Source: Candidatus Peregrinibacteria bacterium (GTDB taxonomy: Bacteria; Patescibacteriota; Gracilibacteria; UBA1369; LOWO2-01-FULL-3). Taken from it: a stretch of DNA of 64,000 nucleotides. A program made the translations under genes and the position numbers. The notes beneath the pieces are model-generated. The model saw only the letters and a list, made by a program, of their open reading frames with translations, made no database searches and was not told where the DNA came from. Location: assembly GCA_018654255.1 (NCBI GenBank), contig JABILX010000002.1:27315-91314 (forward strand), given 5' to 3'. This document shows, in pieces, positions 16,970 to 25,109 of this stretch (positions are counted from its first letter, which is position 1; every line of letters starts with the position of its first letter).

Positions 16970-17707
16970 CTAACTCCTCCCCCACAACTCCTCAAACATC
17001 GATCTCTGAGTCTGAGCTAAAACTTTGTTCCAAATCTCAACCGCAGCCACTTCTCTTTCATCATAAGAAAACATATAAACTTTTTCATCTGTAATGATCG
17101 TGTCAGAGTCAAACTTAACCCTCTTTGGAAGAACTTTTATCTTGTGATTAGAAGTGTTCGCATCCCTGAAATATTCACGCCCCCTTTTACAATCAATCAC
17201 AAACTCTTTCACCTTAAGTTTTTTAGCATGAATAGCATCTTCAATTTTATCAAAATAAATCTGCATCACCTTATTATTAACCCCAGGATTAACAAACGCA
17301 CAAAAACCCTTTTCCTTGATTACTTCTTCATAAACTTTCATCACAGCCTCTTCCCCTTCATAAAACTTCACCTTGGGAGTCACAGAGAGTTTATTTTCCA
17401 AAGCTTCTAAATCAGATAAATTTGCATCAAAAAGTTGCCTCGTCCTCTTGAGATCCGCCTCCTTTGCTCCAAGTAGATCCTCGAGTTCTTGAACAGGAAT
17501 ACACTTAAAATATTTCATCTTATTCCTATCAAATTGCTCAACTAAACCAAGCTTCTGAAGCTCCTCAAGAATCAAATACATCGTCGGTCGCGGCACACTC
17601 ATATACCGAGCGATCACACTCACCGGCTGAGCACCAAGCTCAAGCATTTTCAAAAACGTACTAGCTCCCCTCTCATCCGTCCCAAGATTTATTATTAATT
17701 CACGCAT
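16970..17707 (-). CDS. TrmB-type transcriptional regulator
   Basis: 245 residues. N-terminal winged HTH (about 1-65: FLKMLELGAQPVSVIARYMSVPRPTMYLILEELQKLGLVEQFD), a coiled-coil linker (about 75-105), then an effector-like domain with the TrmB pattern (FYEGEEAVMKVYEEVI, FVNPGVNN). The family regulates sugar or metabolite genes in archaea and some bacteria and is common in CPR genomes. It is first in an operon with cysteine-ladder paralog 3. Transcription should come from the promoter at 17755-17784, with an imperfect palindrome near the start point that could serve for autoregulation. Ligand unknown. Confidence 0.85.
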   Translation of the reverse strand: MRELIINLGTDERGASTFLKMLELGAQPVSVIARYMSVPRPTMYLILEELQKLGLVEQFDRNKMKYFKCIPVQELEDLLGAKEADLKRTRQLFDANLSDLEALENKLSVTPKVKFYEGEEAVMKVYEEVIKEKGFCAFVNPGVNNKVMQIYFDKIEDAIHAKKLKVKEFVIDCKRGREYFRDANTSNHKIKVLPKRVKFDSDTIITDEKVYMFSYDEREVAAVEIWNKVLAQTQRSMFEELWGRS

Positions 17708-17731
17708 ATTTTACGCCCACACAAGGCTTGT

Positions 17732-17749
17732 TGTCAGAAATTATCGACA
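17732..17749. promoter_or_regulatory. Imperfect palindrome at the TrmB-type regulator start point
   Basis: TGTCAGAAA-TTATCGACA is an imperfect dyad (6 of 9 positions match, ends TGTC/GACA). It covers the predicted start of transcription of the regulator operon, where a repressor would act. Confidence 0.3.
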
Positions 17750-17754
17750 GCTTT

Positions 17755-17784
17755 AGTATAGCAATTTAACAGGTTATATGTCAA
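17755..17784 (-). promoter_or_regulatory. Promoter of the regulator/cysteine-ladder operon
   Basis: Minus strand: TTGACA (17779-17784), 18-base spacer with TGC extension, TATACT (17755-17760). Leader about 41 bases. Confidence 0.65.
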
Positions 17785-17813
17785 GATCCAAAACCTCACC
17801 CAGTCAGCCAGCC

Positions 17814-17842
17814 TTGACAATCAAACGATCCGATGCTATAGT
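17814..17842 (+). promoter_or_regulatory. Promoter of the three-gene orphan operon
   Basis: TTGACA (17814-17819), 17-base spacer, TATAGT (17837-17842). It lies inside the longest possible frame of the next gene and so moves that gene's start downstream to 17868. Confidence 0.65.
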
Positions 17843-17867
17843 TCGCCCTAAACTTAACCACCATAAA

Positions 17868-18266
17868 ATGTTTAGAACAGCAAAGGATTTGATTCAAGAA
17901 TTCGAAGAAATAAAAGCATCAAAACTTGAAGAAGCAAAAAACGATGTAAAAGACAGGGAAAAAGCAATTCTAGACAGAGTTGACCTCAAAAAAACACGAG
18001 AAGAAATTGAGGAAATAATAAAGACCGCAAGTCAAGAAGCCGACTCAGCTCTCCATGAAAAATTAGAACCACTGAGAAAAGAGGTGAGAAACATGATAAA
18101 AGACTTAGAAATAATGATAGATAGTCGCAGTCAGGACCCATTCGTTCAAAAGCTACTAAAAGAAAAGGCTGAGGCACATCACATGGCATGTGAATTAGAC
18201 GAAGACGATGATGATGACTTAGGCCTCGACCTTGAAGACGACCCAGACGATGACATTGACGACTAA
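17868..18266 (+). CDS. Orphan coiled-coil protein with acidic tail
   Basis: 132 residues from ATG 17868. The frame is open back to 17778, but that longer start would include the divergent and own promoters, so 17868 is preferred. The sequence is nearly all helical and charged (a coiled coil over about 15-100) and ends in a run of Asp/Glu (about 110-132). No family recognised. First gene of a three-gene set with 18277 and 18868 (gaps of 10 and 12 bases). Confidence 0.6.
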   Translation: MFRTAKDLIQEFEEIKASKLEEAKNDVKDREKAILDRVDLKKTREEIEEIIKTASQEADSALHEKLEPLRKEVRNMIKDLEIMIDSRSQDPFVQKLLKEKAEAHHMACELDEDDDDDLGLDLEDDPDDDIDD

Positions 18267-18276
18267 CACAACCACA

Positions 18277-18855
18277 ATGACCAACCACATCACACAATTA
18301 GCACAAGAATACGTCGACACTCACTTTGAAGAGGTCCCATACGGGCATGGTTTGCAGAAACAAACAGCAATTACCGAGAAAGAACCATCTCAAGAAGCCA
18401 ATGAAATAGCAGAGAAAATCTTCGACCTCATACGCAATGATGACGAACCCTCAAGCATTACCTCACAATTCAAAGATGCAATCCTAAAAGCTTTGCATGA
18501 GAAGTTCGAGGGGACTCATCCATCAGAATTCGTCGCACAAACCAGTTTATTCATGGCTGAAATGCAAACATCAGCTAAAGAAAAAGCACCTGTAACACTC
18601 GAAGAATACAAAAGTAAAATCAAAGACATTACTGACAGAATGTATATGCAATCAAGACAAGAAGCAAAAGAAGAGATCTTTTTTCAAGAAGCCATGCCTC
18701 TAACACTCAAAGCATTCGATGACGGGCTAGACCTAGAAACATTGTTAGAAAAAGCACGAAGAATATTTTTCATTAGATTGGGTTCAACACTCCCAACAGT
18801 CGAACTCCCAAAACATACTGCCCTCGCCCTAGCAGAAAGAATTAAAAATACTTAA
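18277..18855 (+). CDS. Orphan 192-residue helical protein
   Basis: 192 residues from ATG 18277. A longer frame from 18232 overlaps the previous gene; 18277 sits 10 bases after its stop. Mostly charged amphipathic helices, with no signal peptide or membrane segment. No family recognised. Middle gene of the small orphan operon; the neighbours are also helical, so the three may form one complex (inference). Confidence 0.55.
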   Translation: MTNHITQLAQEYVDTHFEEVPYGHGLQKQTAITEKEPSQEANEIAEKIFDLIRNDDEPSSITSQFKDAILKALHEKFEGTHPSEFVAQTSLFMAEMQTSAKEKAPVTLEEYKSKIKDITDRMYMQSRQEAKEEIFFQEAMPLTLKAFDDGLDLETLLEKARRIFFIRLGSTLPTVELPKHTALALAERIKNT

Positions 18856-18867
18856 ACAAAACACAAT

Positions 18868-19626
18868 ATGAAAAAATCAGAAACACACACACCAATCTCA
18901 CCAGAAGAAAAAGCTGGAATAGCCAAAAGTTTCTACGAAGACTTCAAACGCACATTTCAAAACTTCAAAGAAGAAGAAGACCCTGAAAGAAAACGATGGG
19001 CCTACCGATTTCTATTCCTAGAAGAAGCCCGCGACCAAGGCTCATTCGACATGACAAGCCAGGTCGGATTCAGACACACAGACCACATTGAAGATTCAAT
19101 TTCAATCGTATCAGAAGCAATAAAATTAGCAGAAGCAGATCCAGAATTAGAAGAAGGACACTTTAGAGACTCATTGATTAGTAGATTAGAAAGACACGGA
19201 AGACATATTCAATTAGACAAACAAATAAGAGAAAAAGAAAACACACCCCCAACCGCCGAATCAAAATCAGAGGAGCAAGAAATCAAAGACGCAACAGAAT
19301 CAGTTTTTCTAGAAATCAAAGCAAATATTGAAAAACACGGCACGGCAGGATACGCAACCGAAAAAGACATATACAACCCAACCATTACAACAAACCGCCG
19401 AACAGATTACCTCCCAGAAAACATCTTAAAACTCAGCAAAATACTCATAGGAGTATCAGCAAAAATAGGTGAGTTGACCAGCCAAGACTCCGAAACCAGA
19501 GAAATATATCAGAAAGTAATAACAGAGATCCACCAAACACTACTCGCAAGCCTAATCGGAATCACAGAAAGAAACCAACAAACACCACAGAAAAAGCCAG
19601 GTCTATTCAAAAGATTGCTCGACTAA
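18868..19626 (+). CDS. Orphan 252-residue helical protein
   Basis: 252 residues, highly charged, rich in Glu and Lys, mainly helical. Visible stretches: KSFYEDFKRTFQNFKEEEDPERKR near the N-terminus, a polar linker at about 125-140, and a C-terminal PQKKPGLFKRLLD peptide that looks like an exposed basic tail. No family recognised. Last gene of the orphan operon. Ends in TAA, overlapping the convergent lipoprotein gene by 4 bases. Confidence 0.55.
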   Translation: MKKSETHTPISPEEKAGIAKSFYEDFKRTFQNFKEEEDPERKRWAYRFLFLEEARDQGSFDMTSQVGFRHTDHIEDSISIVSEAIKLAEADPELEEGHFRDSLISRLERHGRHIQLDKQIREKENTPPTAESKSEEQEIKDATESVFLEIKANIEKHGTAGYATEKDIYNPTITTNRRTDYLPENILKLSKILIGVSAKIGELTSQDSETREIYQKVITEIHQTLLASLIGITERNQQTPQKKPGLFKRLLD

Positions 19627-20213
19627 TCAACCTTGTGGGTCTCGCTCATAACAACCTTGGTTCCAACAGCCTTATATTCAACATCTTCCCCAAAAATATT
19701 CATATTTGTAGTACCAGTCCATTCAGACTCAACATCTTTCAAATAAAACATAAGCGACTCCCCATGAGGAGAATTATTATCAATTTCAAGCTCAAGATGA
19801 AAGTTGTATGTCTCCCCTTTCAAAATAACAAACTCATCAAACTTAAAATCATATAAACCTCCATCGAGATCATAGCCAGAAAACTGATCCACAACCATCC
19901 CAGTGCTTGATTCAACCAACTTCATTGAATCAATAACATCCCCAGCATCATCACCAGAATATTTAATCCCAATCAAAACCTCCTCCAACTCAACATCATA
20001 AAAAGACCTAGCATACAAATCAAAACTCATAACAACGACATCATCATCTCCAGAATGCAACACAAAAGGCTGAGGCATATCATCAGCAACAAGCCCATGC
20101 AAATAACCCTGAAAAAAACCGGAAAAAGCACCTCCTTTCGAACCAACACCAGAACATGCAGACAAAACAAAAACCGTTAAAACAGCAAACGAAATCGATA
20201 GTATTTTTTTCAT
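19623..20213 (-). CDS. Lipoprotein, operon partner of cysteine-ladder paralog 4
   Basis: 196 residues from ATG 20213 (MKKILSISFAVLTVFVLSAC; lipobox LSAC). The mature part is beta-rich, with regular alternating hydrophobics (DDVVVMSFDLYARSFYDVELEEVLIGIKYSG), like a small Ig- or DUF4352-like domain, but I claim no family. An upstream ATG at 20255 is rejected as it precedes the signal peptide. It begins 10 bases after the cysteine-ladder gene at 20224-21849, so the two form an operon. This is the second pairing of a ladder gene with a lipoprotein, though the two lipoproteins are not obviously alike. Confidence 0.7.
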   Translation of the reverse strand: MKKILSISFAVLTVFVLSACSGVGSKGGAFSGFFQGYLHGLVADDMPQPFVLHSGDDDVVVMSFDLYARSFYDVELEEVLIGIKYSGDDAGDVIDSMKLVESSTGMVVDQFSGYDLDGGLYDFKFDEFVILKGETYNFHLELEIDNNSPHGESLMFYLKDVESEWTGTTNMNIFGEDVEYKAVGTKVVMSETHKVD

Positions 20214-20223
20214 AATATTAAAA

Positions 20224-21849
20224 TTAATAAATTGTTTCTTCATAACACTTCTCACAATACACTTTCTCCCTCTTCTCAGTCGAATAAGTCGTCCAATCTT
20301 CTTCCCCGCACTTAGAACACGCCCTCTTCCAAAGACGACGCGGCGTCCTCAAAGCAATCCTATCCAAGTGCCTACAATCAGGACATTTGCGTGGAACAGG
20401 CAAAACCCGCTGCTTATAAAACTTCAATTCTTGTGGAATTAATTTGAAACTCTTGCCGCACCCGCCTTCGCAACCTTCCCCACATCCCACAACATCATCA
20501 GCCGCCTTCCCACCTCCAGAGCCAGAAGCCCCCGAAGACTGAGCCTCCTTCCATCCATATCCCTTTTCTGAAGCCTCCTCACGCGAAATAGGCATATACT
20601 CCTGCGCAACCGTCTCGTTGTACGCCCAAGGCGCAATTTGCGCCGGAAAAAACTCACCCCACTCACCAGTCTTCTTCATATGCTCAATCAACTTCTCTTT
20701 CAACTCCTCATACTCTTTTTTCGAATATTGCTTATTCAAAATACAATACTTGTACCGATTCAAAGCAATACACCCAAAACAATCCGATGAATTGTTCAAC
20801 TGATCACAATAAAAAACATTATTACAGTAGTGAGTCGCCATATTGTAAGCGCTATACTTCAGCGCAAGCGTCGAAATCAACTCACACGAAACCTCCGGCT
20901 CATACAACGAATAACTCAAATCATAACAATCACGAGCATCCAAAACATCAAACAAATACTTACAATCCCAAGAATTCACAATATTAAAACAAACCTTACA
21001 ATTCTTCGAATTTTTGATGTTATTCCCGGTACAATCCTCCGAACCAGCTCCCCAAGTTGACTTGTGAATCGCATCTTCCTCCATCATTTTCTTCCATTTC
21101 GCTTGCGCTTCCTGCATCGCTTCGTAATCACCCAGCTTCAACTCTTCAACAAACTTTTCATATTCCTCCTCTGAAACTTTTTTATTAAAAATATGATGCT
21201 TCTTATGCCTCAAATTCCAACAAAACACACAATCCGAACACCCTTTCAAATCAAAACAAAAAGCACAATCATTACACCCCTCCAAATACATCGACCACCT
21301 GCAATTCCAAGATTTATGACAACTAATCACCTCATAACAAAGCTCGCTGTGGTACGCAAAAGTACAATCCGCACAATTCTTCGAATACTTCGTAAACAAG
21401 TTGAAATAACAATCCTCATTTGCCTCCCCCGCTATATCGAGATAACAACTCTTATCATCCCCACAGTAGTTGCAATAATTACTATTCTCACAATGCACAA
21501 TATCAATTCCCAACCGCGGCACCTTGTTCATCAACTCCTCCCACTGCTCAAAAAATGGCCTCTCAAAATCAATCTCCTGACCATACGACAACGGATCCCA
21601 ATCATCCTTCCACCATTCATCCGGATCATAGACCGGGAAAGGAGTGTCTGAAGGATAAATTGCGACAAATTCTTTTCCGCTCTTGTCACATTTGCGCGAA
21701 TAAAAACTCCGATCATTCCTCCAAGCCATTCTTCTCTGCACACGACAAACCGGACAGAACGTCGGCTCAGGAATATGAGCCTTAACGTAAAACTTTTTGT
21801 CCATCTCATCTAATTCAAATTTTGTTGAGCAGTTTTTGCAAGTTTTCAT
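20224..21849 (-). CDS. Cysteine-ladder repeat protein, paralog 4, with zinc-ribbon head and tail
   Basis: 541 residues from ATG 21849 (a TTG one codon before is possible). Order: zinc-ribbon head about 1-75 (CKNC, CPVCRVQRRMAWRNDR), a linker with DFERPFFEQWEELMNKVPRLG, ladder half 1 (about 115-205) ending DCVFCWNLRHKKHHIFNKKVSEEEYE, ladder half 2 ending DCFGCIALNRYKYCILNKQYSKKEYE, the GEWGEFFPA tail, a region with YNETVAQEYMP, then a second zinc ribbon (CGEGCEGGCGKSFKLIPQELKFYKQR, CPDC, CSKC, YCEKC). Same architecture as paralog 5. Middle of an operon: 409-residue orphan, this gene, lipoprotein. Confidence 0.85.
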   Translation of the reverse strand: MKTCKNCSTKFELDEMDKKFYVKAHIPEPTFCPVCRVQRRMAWRNDRSFYSRKCDKSGKEFVAIYPSDTPFPVYDPDEWWKDDWDPLSYGQEIDFERPFFEQWEELMNKVPRLGIDIVHCENSNYCNYCGDDKSCYLDIAGEANEDCYFNLFTKYSKNCADCTFAYHSELCYEVISCHKSWNCRWSMYLEGCNDCAFCFDLKGCSDCVFCWNLRHKKHHIFNKKVSEEEYEKFVEELKLGDYEAMQEAQAKWKKMMEEDAIHKSTWGAGSEDCTGNNIKNSKNCKVCFNIVNSWDCKYLFDVLDARDCYDLSYSLYEPEVSCELISTLALKYSAYNMATHYCNNVFYCDQLNNSSDCFGCIALNRYKYCILNKQYSKKEYEELKEKLIEHMKKTGEWGEFFPAQIAPWAYNETVAQEYMPISREEASEKGYGWKEAQSSGASGSGGGKAADDVVGCGEGCEGGCGKSFKLIPQELKFYKQRVLPVPRKCPDCRHLDRIALRTPRRLWKRACSKCGEEDWTTYSTEKREKVYCEKCYEETIY

Positions 21850-21866
21850 CAATCAAAACTATATCA

Positions 21867-23027
21867 CTACTCCTCTCCAAGATCTAGCCGACCAACATAT
21901 GCAGGAATATTCCCAGGCTGACACCTAAAAACCTCTCTCATAACACTCTCAAAATGACTCAAATTGGACAAACACCCTAGAACTTCAATCTTCTGGTCAA
22001 CCGTACCAGGAACATCTCTTAAAAGCTCCAAAGAAGAGGTGATATTAATCAAATCCTCACTAGAAAAAGACATTATAGCATCCATAACTCGAAGAAAATC
22101 GTCTGACAGATCAATATCGGCAAACTGCCTATAATAAGGCACCATATTCTCTGACCCACTAAGATGATTCATCAAGAATCTCCTTATAATATGTGACTTT
22201 CCATCTTCCATCAGAGCAGAATCTACCTCCTCTCCAGCAATAATAGACGCAACTGAAACCAAAAATAGCTCATATCTGAAAATCTTTGACCGATTTGCTT
22301 CTATAAATTCACGATTAGTATCAGCATCCTCAGGTATAAGCTCAAGTCTACGATCACCAAGTTTTCTAAGCTCTTTTAGAGCTAATTCACACTCAGCACG
22401 AACAGCCTCATTTCGAAGATCTTCATCTTCAGGATCTCTAACAGTACTCAAAGCAGCACCTGCCACCTTAGAAACTTCAGAATCCTTATATTTTGAAGGT
22501 CCACTCGTACGCATATGCGCAACATTTGACAAGACCGTCTCGCATTGAGGATCTCCCCTTTGACCCTTCTCCTTTAGACTACGAATAGCTTTAACTCTAG
22601 CAAGCTTATCCACCCCCCAAGAAGCAATAGCTTCAAAAGCAACACCAGTATGGATTTTACCATCAGGACCGCTCATCGTAAGAGGTATATCAAAAACTTG
22701 ACCATCCAAAACATCCCTAGCATTAGCTCTAGCTTCAGAACCACCTTCCATACGAATTTCAGCAAGCGTTTCTGGATCAGTACTAGCCAATTCCATCAGC
22801 CGTCCAAGCAGATCACTTCTCATGGTAAAAGTTTCTGTAACTACAGCACTCCCAGCATACTCCCTTGGCAACCCAAGCTCCGACGCAGTTTTACGAACAG
22901 AAATGCTAATATCAGCAATAGGCTCATCAGGAGAAGCAACTTCAACACTTCCTCCACCCCCACCGTCTCGATCCTCATCACCCAAGTCAGTATCTAAACC
23001 ATTATTATCACCATCATCATTTTCCAT
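21867..23027 (-). CDS. Orphan 386-residue protein
   Basis: 386 residues from ATG 23027; a frame from 23096 would cover the promoter, so 23027 is preferred. The N-terminus is acidic and Gly/Asp-rich, then long soluble helices (ALKELRKLGDRRLELIPED, FRYELFLVSVASIIAGEEV). No signal peptide. No family recognised. Own promoter at 23057-23086. It is 17 bases before cysteine-ladder paralog 4 and 65 bases after paralog 5, so it is embedded in the ladder cluster. Ends in TAG. Confidence 0.6.
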   Translation of the reverse strand: MENDDGDNNGLDTDLGDEDRDGGGGGSVEVASPDEPIADISISVRKTASELGLPREYAGSAVVTETFTMRSDLLGRLMELASTDPETLAEIRMEGGSEARANARDVLDGQVFDIPLTMSGPDGKIHTGVAFEAIASWGVDKLARVKAIRSLKEKGQRGDPQCETVLSNVAHMRTSGPSKYKDSEVSKVAGAALSTVRDPEDEDLRNEAVRAECELALKELRKLGDRRLELIPEDADTNREFIEANRSKIFRYELFLVSVASIIAGEEVDSALMEDGKSHIIRRFLMNHLSGSENMVPYYRQFADIDLSDDFLRVMDAIMSFSSEDLINITSSLELLRDVPGTVDQKIEVLGCLSNLSHFESVMREVFRCQPGNIPAYVGRLDLGEE

Positions 23028-23056
23028 AATTAAGTTGATTAAAATATTGGTAAATA

Positions 23057-23086
23057 ATACTACCCCAAATAAACCTAGTCTGTCAA
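23057..23086 (-). promoter_or_regulatory. Promoter of the orphan/ladder/lipoprotein operon
   Basis: Minus strand: TTGACA (23081-23086), 18-base spacer, TAGTAT (23057-23062). Located just after the TGA stop of paralog 5. Confidence 0.55.
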
Positions 23087-23092
23087 TCAGTG

Positions 23093-24781
23093 TCAAAAAA
23101 ACTCCTTCACATACTCCTCAGGACTCCACACATCCTCCATCCTATCCGGAGAATAAGAAGTCCAAACAGGAACCCTGCTCCGAGCACACTTCCTCTGCCA
23201 CAATCGCCTAGGATTCTTCGACCTACGCCTCACATAATGTCGACAGTTATAGCACAACCTAGGAATAGGAACTCCAAACCTCCTATAATACTTCAATTCT
23301 TGAGGCGTAACTTTATAATTCCGCCCACATTCAGAGCACCCCAAAATTTCATCGACAATAGAATCAGGAACATCAGATATAGCATTCGGGATTTCATACT
23401 TTTGCTTAGCAAACTCACGCGCCGGAATATCCATCCAATTCCACCCCCGCTCCTTAACCGCATCACGATCCAAAGGATAAAATTCATGAGCAACAGTTTC
23501 GTTATAACCAAACCAAGAAGTCTCAGCTGGCATAAACTGCCCCCACTCACCAGTCTCTCTCATATGAGCCACAATCCTCTCCAACAATTCATGATATTCA
23601 TCTTCAGAATATTTCTTATTTAAAATACAAAAATTCTTATGCCTCAATCCAACACACCCAAACAAATCAAACGAACTATCCCAACAAAAAGCAGAATAAT
23701 AAACATTCCCTACGTTTCGCCCAGCATAATAATTACACATTAATTCCTGAGCACCAGCACCAACACATTCACAATTATAAGCCAAATTCATATTTTCTCC
23801 CCAGATATCAACATCCATACAATCATTCGCCCCAACCACAACGTTCGTACAATACCTACAATCCCGGAGGCCAGCACAATCAAAGCAATAATAACAATCC
23901 TTACAATTATCGATATGATCACCTATCACCTCCTCATTTTTCACCCCACGATAAGCCCTTTTCGGTTGCTTCACCACAAATTCAGCAAATTCCTTTTTGA
24001 ACTTCTCCAGCCCCTCATAAGAGTCAATTTTATACTCCTCCAACTTTTCCTTATAATCCTTCTCCGAATATTGTTCATTAAAGATACAAAATTTAGCCTG
24101 ACTCAAATTACAACAAGCAAAACAATCTTTACACCCAACACAGTCATACAAAAAAGCCGATTCGCTACACGTCTTACAAAACTTACAAAATTTAGAATTA
24201 TAACAATTCGAACAATTCACGACCTCATAACAAAGCTCACACTGACTCGCAACCAAGAAATCCATACAATCCTTCAATTTATAAAAAGTCTCCCCATACA
24301 TACAATCCCAAGATTGCTCTCCATCAAAGGTCAAAAAACAATTTTTCAAACGATAAGCATCATGCGCATAATCACTATTTTCCTGCTCACCCAAAACAAT
24401 CAGACTCATCCTCGGAACCTCATGATAAAGCTCCTTCCACTGATCAAAAAACGGCCGCCCAAAATCAAACTCACGACCATAATCAAGTGGATCATCCTCC
24501 CCTCCCCACCAACACTTCGGACAATAAACCGTGGCCTCTTTGTCTGGTGAAAAAATCGACAACATGTTTTTTCCACACTTATCACATTCATCAGGATACA
24601 AATTTCGCTCATTTCTCTGAGCCTGACGTCGCTGCTGCCTACAATCCCAACATTCAATTGGATCTGGAATGTCATACTTGTCATACACCTTCATCTTGTC
24701 CAAAAGCTCTCTATCTTCCTCAAACACAGAAAAATCAGCCCCACAAGTAACACATTTCTTTTGATCAACAACTTGGCTCAT
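23093..24781 (-). CDS. Cysteine-ladder repeat protein, paralog 5, with zinc-ribbon head and tail
   Basis: 562 residues. Head (about 1-75): CVTC, ECWDCRQQRRQAQRNERNLYPDECDKC, VYCPKCWW, then DFGRPFFDQWKELYHEVPR. Ladder half 1 (NCSNCYNSKFCKFCKTC, about 190-206) ends DCFACCNLSQAKFCIFNEQYSEKDYKEK; half 2 (CKDCYYCFDCAGLRDC) ends DLFGCVGLRHKNFCILNKKYSEDEYHE; then GEWGQFMPAETSWFGYNETVAHEFYP, and a tail ribbon (GCSECGRNYKVTPQELKYYRR, CYNC, then a degenerate KCARSRVPVWTSYSPDR lacking the last CxxC). So the C-terminal ribbon seems worn compared with paralog 4. Ends in TGA; two more TGA/TAG triplets follow in frame within nine codons, so its end is robust. Confidence 0.85.
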   Translation of the reverse strand: MSQVVDQKKCVTCGADFSVFEEDRELLDKMKVYDKYDIPDPIECWDCRQQRRQAQRNERNLYPDECDKCGKNMLSIFSPDKEATVYCPKCWWGGEDDPLDYGREFDFGRPFFDQWKELYHEVPRMSLIVLGEQENSDYAHDAYRLKNCFLTFDGEQSWDCMYGETFYKLKDCMDFLVASQCELCYEVVNCSNCYNSKFCKFCKTCSESAFLYDCVGCKDCFACCNLSQAKFCIFNEQYSEKDYKEKLEEYKIDSYEGLEKFKKEFAEFVVKQPKRAYRGVKNEEVIGDHIDNCKDCYYCFDCAGLRDCRYCTNVVVGANDCMDVDIWGENMNLAYNCECVGAGAQELMCNYYAGRNVGNVYYSAFCWDSSFDLFGCVGLRHKNFCILNKKYSEDEYHELLERIVAHMRETGEWGQFMPAETSWFGYNETVAHEFYPLDRDAVKERGWNWMDIPAREFAKQKYEIPNAISDVPDSIVDEILGCSECGRNYKVTPQELKYYRRFGVPIPRLCYNCRHYVRRRSKNPRRLWQRKCARSRVPVWTSYSPDRMEDVWSPEEYVKEFF

Positions 24782-24847
24782 AGAACCAATTGTACCAATC
24801 CAAACAGGATTTTAAAACTTTTATCCCAATTTTATCCTTGTTGCAAC

Positions 24848-24876
24848 TTGACAATCACCTGCCAAACCAGTAATTT
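24848..24876 (+). promoter_or_regulatory. Promoter of the small basic protein
   Basis: TTGACA (24848-24853), 17-base spacer, TAATTT (24871-24876). Leader of about 24 bases to ATG 24906. The -10 is weak. Confidence 0.45.
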
Positions 24877-24905
24877 ACAACCCGCTTTTACTAACAAACC
24901 ATAAA

Positions 24906-25109
24906 ATGACAAATAAACACGCAAGCAAACAGCATGGAGCTGCAATGCACAACGAACAACGACCTAAATCAAAACTTAGAAAAAGAAACAACAAACACAA
25001 ATCAGTTGCAAAAAAAGCAGAAATAATTGCTCAAAGAAGAGCAGGAACAAAACCTGCAAAAGCTGAGAAAACTCCAGCCGCTAAAAAAGCTGCACCTAAG
25101 GATCAATAA
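24906..25109 (+). CDS. Small basic Lys/Ala-rich protein
   Basis: 67 residues, very basic. N-terminal KHASKQHGAAMHNEQRPKSKLRKRNNKHKS, then a helical, Ala/Lys/Pro tail (AKAEKTPAAKKAAPK) like histone H1-type or ribosome-associated tails. No family recognised. It likely binds nucleic acid (inference from charge). Its TAA stop overlaps the end of the convergent folC by 7 bases. Own promoter at 24848-24876. Confidence 0.6.
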   Translation: MTNKHASKQHGAAMHNEQRPKSKLRKRNNKHKSVAKKAEIIAQRRAGTKPAKAEKTPAAKKAAPKDQ

